A DNA stretch of 64,000 nt. Source: Anaerolineales bacterium UBA6055. GTDB taxonomy: Bacteria > Chloroflexota > Anaerolineae > Aggregatilineales > Phototrophicaceae. Location: assembly GCA_002428985.1 (NCBI GenBank), contig DIYL01000057.1, forward strand, positions 124,001 to 188,000, given 5' to 3'. Position 1 is the stretch's first letter. Each line of letters starts with the position of its first letter. The position numbers and the translations under genes were made by a program. The notes under the pieces are model-generated. The model ran no database searches, was not told the DNA's origin, and was given only the letters and a program-made list of their open reading frames with translations. Below are positions 45,901 through 54,900 of the stretch, one piece after another.

Positions 45901-48900
45901 TACTGCCCTCCTGCAGATTACTACACGCTTCCAGGCGATTATGTCTCATTCAAGATTCGTATTTCTGATGAAGCCGGTGCAACTACAATTGGTGAAATTC
46001 GTTTCACAATTGATGCTGTTGACGATGCAGGTTTCGATGACGATACAAGTGTCGCAATTGGCGACGAATCACCAGATGCAAACGATACATTTGAAGTTGT
46101 AGGAACACTTGGTTCTACACTTAATGCACGCTTACGCCCATATGTCCGGTTCGACAACTTCTTCTTCTCAGAAAGCGGAAATGCTGAATTCGACGACAGT
46201 GGAAGCAAATTCATCGACTACCCATTCACATATGAAATCACAAATGTTGATGATCCTGATGGAATTTTGATAGGTACAATTCAAGCAGGTTATACCGACG
46301 GAGCACCAAACGGCGATCCAATTCGCGAATTTATCCTCTCGAATGCAAACTCCGGCGTTGCAACCATCACCTACTCAGTCTTTGATGCAAACCTTGAAGA
46401 ATCCGACAACAACATCCTTAAGGTTCGTTCAGCGAGTGTAATTCCAACCGAAGGTCTATTCGATGACACTAGCTTTGTCTGGAATTACAGTGATGATACA
46501 AATTCTGTTTTCTATACAGAACGTACAAACTTTGCTACCACCGACGTTCCACAAAGTGGTGACTGGCAATCTCTAAGACAAAATGGGGCGATCAACAACA
46601 CAATTCACAGAACTTCTACTGTTGGTGATACAGCCACCTTCCGTTTTGTAGGTACAGGTTTCACCTTATACATGCGCGAGGGTTCAAGCTCACGTAGCCA
46701 TTTTGCTCTCAATATTTATGATGATGTGACAACTATCTTCTCATCAACAGACAATACTGAGACATGGGGACCAGTCCCAGGATCTGACCTAGTTAACGAG
46801 TTGAACGTTGGCAGCGACCTAACATGTACAACCCGTGCCGCTGTCGACCCAACCGATGGTCAACGTCTCCTTCACTCACTTGGCAATTACACAATCACTT
46901 GTAACGGTCTTACCGTGCGCAAGCATACAGTGCAAGTTGTTAATACAGGTGGAAGACTGTTAAGTGTTGATGCATTCGCAATTATCAATGATGGTGGTGA
47001 CTTTACAGATGCAGATCCACTACCACCAGGATTCTATGACATTGATAATGGCATCCTTCGTAACGCATTTGATACCGAATGGGAAGAAACCGCTGCATCC
47101 AGATTCTCAAATGGTATTGCGCTCGAGGCAGTTGCCCTCACCAAGAACATTTCGTTCACAATCACAGAAGCAACTGGTTTTGCAATTGGATCGACATATC
47201 GCAACACAGCTACCAGCTACGAAATCTGTGTAGATGATGATAAAATCCTTGATGCTAATGAAGGTATCTGCCAAACAATTGAGGACAATGTAGACAATGC
47301 AGCACGTAATTCGATACATCATCCATTCTTTGGTCTGAACCCAGATAATAACTATACAGTTACATTGAAATTGGATGCGTCTAACAACGGTTTAATCTTC
47401 GATAACCTTGTTGTATTCGATTCTTCACTCGATCCGTCCAATAGTTTGCCATTAGGTATTACGACAGCCGACAACACAGACATCACATTTGGTGAACCAT
47501 TTGGAAATGATTGGCGACAAGCTGGCTCCAGTCAAGTCATTCAAGGCGGTCGATCTTCAATTGGGCCATTCTTCGCTTTTGACATTGACAATAATATCGA
47601 TGGTCTTCTCTTAAATGTGACCAATATCATTCCTCCCCCACCTTGTTCTAGTAAAGACGCAAAAAGAGGCAGATGTCTACCTGCCCCACCATCAGGTGTA
47701 CAGGGATTAATGGTCTGCGTCAACCGAGGGATACAAGCGGAATCAACTGGTGACGATGAAGGTAACTGTATTACAGTTAATACACGCACAAATACCTATA
47801 CATCTGTATCCGGTACAGCCTCCCTCGATGTCTTGCCTGATCGATCAATTGTCATTGATGAAACATTGTTCCCTCAAGCATGGAACCAAAGCCCTAATAC
47901 AATTGAAGTTTTCGGTATGCGGAATAACTCTAGACTGAGATTTAACTCGGTTCAACTATTGTCTACCACCCTTGGGCTTGGTGCAGGAACATACCAAAGC
48001 TATTCATCAGGTATCAACTTCTTGGACTACGTGCCAACAAATACACCAGCATATGATGTTGTTGAAATTGGTCAAGTATCCGACTCTTGGGTCAATAGAA
48101 CAATTACACAATGCTTCAGGTTTAGACGTGGTGTATGTACCGACTTACGTGTTGTCGGAACACGACTTGAAACCCGCGGCGTCGGTGATGGTATTCTGTT
48201 CAAGATGCAAGGAACAGGATTCGAACCAAATATGCGTACATCTGGCGGACAACGTCTACGTGCTTGCTGGTTGCCAGAATCACAAGTATCGAGCACGGTC
48301 GAGGGTGATATCGCTCAAGAAATCCAAAGCGAGGCTTACCTCAATGGTGGTTGCTGGACATTTGATAACAACACCGTTAACCGCAAGCAAGGTGTTTACG
48401 GACTAGCAGAAGACATCTATTGGGTCATGGTTGAACTCTTACCAAGTAATACAAACCGCTCAACAAGTGCGTCGCTCCAAAATATCGAAGTTTTGGATAA
48501 TAGCTGGGAATCCCTGACACCAATTTCAAGCACAGAAGGACGTATCGAAGCATCCTATGATAACCGTGTGGCAGATAATCGTTTCGAATACATCGGATCA
48601 TGGTCAACACGAGCAAACTCTAACGGAGCACGCTCAGGTGTAAGCTATGATATTAGTTCTAGTGCACGTGGTAATGGTGTTATGTTCCGTACTACAGGCG
48701 GGAATAATGTTCAAATTATTCGAGACCTACGATCAACACAGACATTCCCTTGTAGCAGTCGAGATAGTAAACGTGGGTTATGCAGACCGCCAATAGCTGG
48801 ATATTCTAATATGGCAGTCTGTTTTGCACCGGAATCTAACCCAGATTCACAGACTTGTGCAGTTTATAGTAATGCAGGGTCTGGCAGTCAAGCAGCACTC

Positions 48901-51900
48901 TCAATATCGTTGCCAGATAACGGCAACTACATCTTCTCAATCACTTCGATTAGCAACTCACCATTTGTTATAGATGCGTTTGAAGTCACTGATAGTAGTA
49001 CTGAAAAGATGGTTGAAGGTGTTTATCAGGAAGATTCAACTCTGATCACCTACAGCTCTGGCAATGAATCTATTCTAAAAAGTATAGGATTCGAGAATAA
49101 TGATTTACTCGATACAGCAGTTGGCACATGGAGTTGGAATATAGCTAACTCTGTTGTAGGCTCTATTGTAACAGAGCTTCGACGCTCAGGTAGTAGATCA
49201 GCAAAAATCGAAGCAAACACCAATGATACGCTCGATTCCGAAGAATTCCAACTGATTGCGGGTGAAACCTACACAGTTGTTGCAAATGTTTATGTATTAA
49301 CGGATGATACATCTGTCAGTCTCGACCTGACTGGTTTAAATACTTTTGCAACACAAGAAACCCAATCAACAAAACGCTGGGAGTTAGTGCGCCATACATT
49401 CACAGCGACTACTTCTGAAATGGCACAACTGCAATTTACAGCAAATGACGTAACAACTTTCTATGTTGACAATGTAAATGTGTATCGCGGCAGCGGATCC
49501 TGGACACTTCGTTCCGGTGGTTTAACTGATCGTCGCATCGCACGCTCATCAGGCTACAATGCAACAGCAAGCTTCCAGTTCACTGGAACAGGCTTCACAG
49601 TCAACCTATCAAGTAACACAGCAAGTGGCAATGTTGCAGTCTGTTACGATACAAATGCAGATATGAGCACAGCAAGCTGTTTCACATACGATGATCGCCA
49701 ACCTACCCCACCGACTATCTGTAGTGGACGTGGTAGAAGACAAGTATGTTTCCCTGCATTTTCCGCGGCAGTCAATAATGCACATTCTGCCGTTGGTCTT
49801 CCACTTAATGACTACTACGTCACCATAAGTGAAGCAGGCGATAATCGTAGAATTGATCTAGACTATGTCCAAATCTACAACAATGCTGCACCTCCGGTAG
49901 TAGATGCGGGTAGCTATAACGAAGATGCGCTCATTGGAAACGAACCAGGTCTGCAACTGTTCCCACCAGAAAACTGGTCGCAAACTGTAAATGCAAATGG
50001 CTTTACAGAAAGAAGCTACTATCGTGTTCCAGGTGCACCAGTTGGATCTGGAATCGCTTTGAAGGTCGCAAATGATGAACCAACAACAATTGTTATAGAT
50101 ATCAATCGCCCAAGGGGTGGTGCGAACCGACTTCTAGCATGTATTGATGATATAGTTGGAGAATTTGATAGTATAACAGGTGCTGTTACATCAAATAACT
50201 GTGTACTCATGACACAAGCAACAAGTCAGACACAGTTGGTTTTCAACGAAGACAACCTACCACTACTCGATGGTTTAGGCACGGAACGTCTGTTTACTTT
50301 GCAATCCTTAAATCGCAATAATGTCTTTATCGACAACTACCAGATCATTCTTGGTACAACCTTAGCAGAAGGATTCTATCAGGACACGCTAGGTAGTACA
50401 TTGCTACAAGTTTCTGAAAATGTTAGTGCGACAACCCCTGAGTGGCGTACTATCACCAACGGTAGATTCAGTGGTCGTACAGCGCTTTTGACTACAACTG
50501 ATGGAGCAACATTCGAATTCACGTTTGAAGGTACTGGTATGTCACTATTGCCATCCACCGGATTACCTCAAACCATTTGTACTAGCTTCAAAAGAGGTGT
50601 TTGTAGATCAACAACTGTGGTCACACCACCAGTAGGCAATTTCAGTATCGACATCAGTACAGTTGGCGGTATTTGTAATGGTACATGTGCACAGGAAATT
50701 CCTGAATTAGCAACACTAGGTGTAACTGCCAATCGATTCACAACAATCGCAGGTCTGCCTTATGATACATACACAGTTACCTTAACTGCAGAAATTACTG
50801 GGAATCAGCAAATCTCCGTTGACGGTATTGAAATCTATGGTGATCTACAAGAACTTGGAAGCCTCTACGATGATGCGCAAACAAATGTCAGCGGTACTCA
50901 ACTACTCTCTTTCGGGCCACAAAATGCCGATTGGCGAGCAGTTACAGGAGCAAATACAAAGTACTTGAACAGAACCTATCATCAATCTACGAGACAAGGT
51001 GCAACAGTCTCATTTAGTGTGGGTGCAGACCACCCTTCACGTGGTATTGTTATCTACGACGGTAACTCCAATACCCCCTTAGTAGATGTTTGTTGGTCTA
51101 ATGTTTCAAATACAACACTAACAAGATCATGTCAGGAAGTTATCTTAAGTGATGGTGAGCCAGCGACAACAGTTGATATAACACCTGCCGGAGCTTACAA
51201 CATCAGTATAACAAGCAAACAAAACGGCAGACCGTTCATCATCGATGCTGTACAAATCCTTGAAGACGGTATCATCACAGAAGGTATCTTCGAGGAAGAT
51301 TTCCTCGTAGCTAATGGTGCAGGCACCGGTACATCACCTGTTGCTAACTCAAGAGCAGGTAATGGCTTCGTCATGCAACTAGATCAAGGTCAATACTACA
51401 AATTCGTGTTCGAAGGCGTAGCATTTAGTACGCAAATTGTCGAAAACAGTGAAAACTATACAATTTGCGCCTATCCAGGTGATACAGCCGATACAGACTG
51501 TACAAATTCACCTGCTATGATCGACACTATTACTAGTACTCTCACCAATAATCTCTCGGCATTGTCTTATGCTGGTTTCACACAAACAGGTGCAGAAAAT
51601 AGTGATGGTACATGGACGGTTGTTATCGTCAATAATGACTCGGATGACCCACTCTACATTGATCGCATTGATGTTTTGAGCAACAATAATGAGCTCTTCA
51701 TTGATGATACAGAAACCTACGAAGCAGGAGATACCCAAATCCGGTATCTACCATTTGGTAGCTGGACAGAGAATTCTTCGTTCAAAGCCAGCGATCCACT
51801 AAACGGTGACCAATTTGAAACCCGACTTCCAGGTGCGATCACTTACTTCGAATTTGGTTCAAGCACATTTGGTATCGAGTATATTCGTCAAATGAGAAAG

Positions 51901-54900
51901 GCTGTCCCAGGACGAACAATCTGTTTAGATCGTAAATGTCGTCGGACAAGTTTCATTCCGCCTGTAGCAGCTTATGCTAATGCAAACGTCTGTTATGGTG
52001 CGCTTGGCGATCCGAACTTGAGTAATATGACATGTGAATCATTCGATAACAGCTCAGCGAACTTGTTCCAATTTGCAAGTAGCACAGCGGCAGTAGATTG
52101 TACAAATGGTTGCTGGGGTTACATCCAATATGATCGTGACAGCATCGCTAACAGTCGTACAACTCTCGACTATGTACGCTTGTATGATCCTGCATCAACG
52201 CTTGCACAAGGTGTATATCAGGAAAATCATCCGAATATCGTCTATTCGATCACCGGAACAGCTATAGCTAACAATAAAGCAGAAGTTGGCTTCTATAATC
52301 AAATTGATAGTAGCAATGCAGATCAATTTGTAGCCTTCCCATTTGTTGGTACAGGTTTCTCTGTACGGACACTTGCAGGTACGGAAGCAGAAGACATCAG
52401 CCTTTGTGTCTATGACTATACAGGCCAAGGGTCTATCCCGAATGCACAAACCATCATTAACAACGGTGATGAGAATTGTATGCGGACATATGACCAAGAG
52501 TTCCGGGACGGAACCTTTACCGAACGTGCACTTCATGGTCTACATCACGGGGCAGAATATCTAGGTATCATCAAGATGGTTGCCGATGGTAATGCCGAGA
52601 CAACTCAACTGAACATTGATCAAATCACGATCTTTAACGACCAATGGTATACTGATACCAACTTGGATGATGCAACCTACCTCAATGAACTACAAGGAGG
52701 TCAATCATACCCAATTGACTTCAAGACACGTGATACAGATAAGCTCGTTCAATTTGTAGGCGATAACTGGAGCACAGTAAGCTTCCGAGTACAGACGGGC
52801 TGTGCTGACCGCAAATGCCGTCAGCCGATATTCCAAACACGAACCTCAGATCGTGGTACAGGTAGTGGTACAACTGCCCTCTTCCGCACCGATAATGCTA
52901 GTGCATTGACTGTAGATGTCTTTGTGAACGGAACAGGTGATGTACAAATCTGTGCAATTCCGCTGCAAAATACATCTACACCATATCAGGTTGATTTAAC
53001 CCAATCAGTCAATTGCCAGACGACAACGGTTCAACGCAATGCAACTCTGGGTATCATCTTTAATGATACGCAAGCAGAAGAACATGTTATCACCGTCGAA
53101 TTAGTGACACCACGTGAAACATTCCAACGAACTGTATGTGTTAGTTTCAAACGAAACACATGTCGCGCCTTTGGTGTACAGACATCAACAACCAATCCAT
53201 GGATGAGAATTGATAATATTGAGTTGTTCGATGTAGTTCAAGGTCTGGCAGAAGGTCGATATGATCAAAGCTTCCCAGGTATTCAATTTGATACCAACTA
53301 TGACGAAGTAATCAGCGACTCTATGGAAGGTACGCTCTACTGGAATAACATTGGTGGCGCAACACAACGTAAATCACTGCCACCAGTTGTCTGCTCAAGT
53401 AAACAAATCAGAAGAGGACAGTGTCCTCCGTCAGAGCCACGTTTTGATGGATCACGAGCCCTTAGAGTAGTTGCTGATCCTGGTGACGGTGTTGAGTTTG
53501 TTGATGCAGACTCGAATGGTGTAGACTTACAGCCTGACACATACTACACAGTCAGCGCGTATGTCCGCAATAATAGTAATAACGGTAGCAATGTTACCTT
53601 GCAACTCATCAAAAATGGTAACCTCCTGACCGAGTTAAATGGTATAGACTTATCAACATCATCAGCGGGTAGATGGCAAGCGTTGCGTACAACTTTCAAA
53701 ACAGGGTCTGTCGCATCCGACTACGAAAATGTCACCCTCCGTCTGGTTGTTGGTGGTAACAGAACAAGCTTCTTCTTAGATAGAGTCACCTTAACTAGTG
53801 GTGCAGAATGGCAAACCATAAACGCCTCATACTCGCAGCTTGGTGGCAATATCTACCGAAGTAGTACACCGGGAGCATCCTTTAGTTTCACCTTCGTCGG
53901 TACGGGCTTTGAGATAGGTCTCCTCGCTGGACCCCGTTCAGGCGAAGTAAAAGTTTGCTATGAACAAGAAGGTAATGTCGATCCAAACGCTGTTAACTGC
54001 TTCACATATGACCAAGATAATTCGAGTAACTCAATATATGGTCGTAGTATCGTCGGTCTAGACAGTGCAACCTGGGTTGTAACCGTGCGTGAAATGGATG
54101 ACGGTTATCGTACGACTTCAACAAGCGCTCGTGGTGGTGGAGAACTGTTCGCTCTAGATTATATCAATATCTATAATGATACAGATATAGTATCAGTACC
54201 TGTTGGTGCTAATAACGAAGACGCGGCCGATGGTTCCGACAACCAATATCTGACACTCTATCCAGAAGATAAATGGCGTGTATTCTCAGGCAATAACTCG
54301 TATAGTGATAACAGTTACGTTGCCCCAGCAAATGGCACAAGAGAAGATAGACAACCCGGTCCAACAGCCGTTTTACAAGTGGATGTTACATCACCTGATG
54401 AAACATGGGCAGTTGTCTTCCAACTTGGTCAACAGTCAAGCAATCTGTTAAATTCAGCACTAGTCTGTGTCAACGAGACAAATGGTGTCATGACATGGAG
54501 CGACGGCGAATATATCGTTGAAAACTCAGATAACTGTAAGATTGTTAATAATCTGACACAAGATAAACAGATCACCGTCAGTGCAACCGAATTCTCAGAT
54601 CTTACGCAGGTTGGCACACATACAATTTCGATTTCTTCGCTATCACGTGATGGAGCGAGTCGTCTAGTTACTGTGTGTACTAGCTTCAAACGAGGCAAGT
54701 GTCGTTCCACTGCACAAGTGAGACAGGCGAGTCCAGCGATCTTACGTATTGATGGTTATCAAGTTTTCAACAATCAAGTCTTGTCACCAGGCTTCTACGA
54801 TGAATTGCTCCCAGGAACTCTACTAAACTTTTCTGGTGGGCTTGACACCGCATCAAGCTGTGATGAAACTACAGGATGGTGTCAAAATGATCGTAAATTT

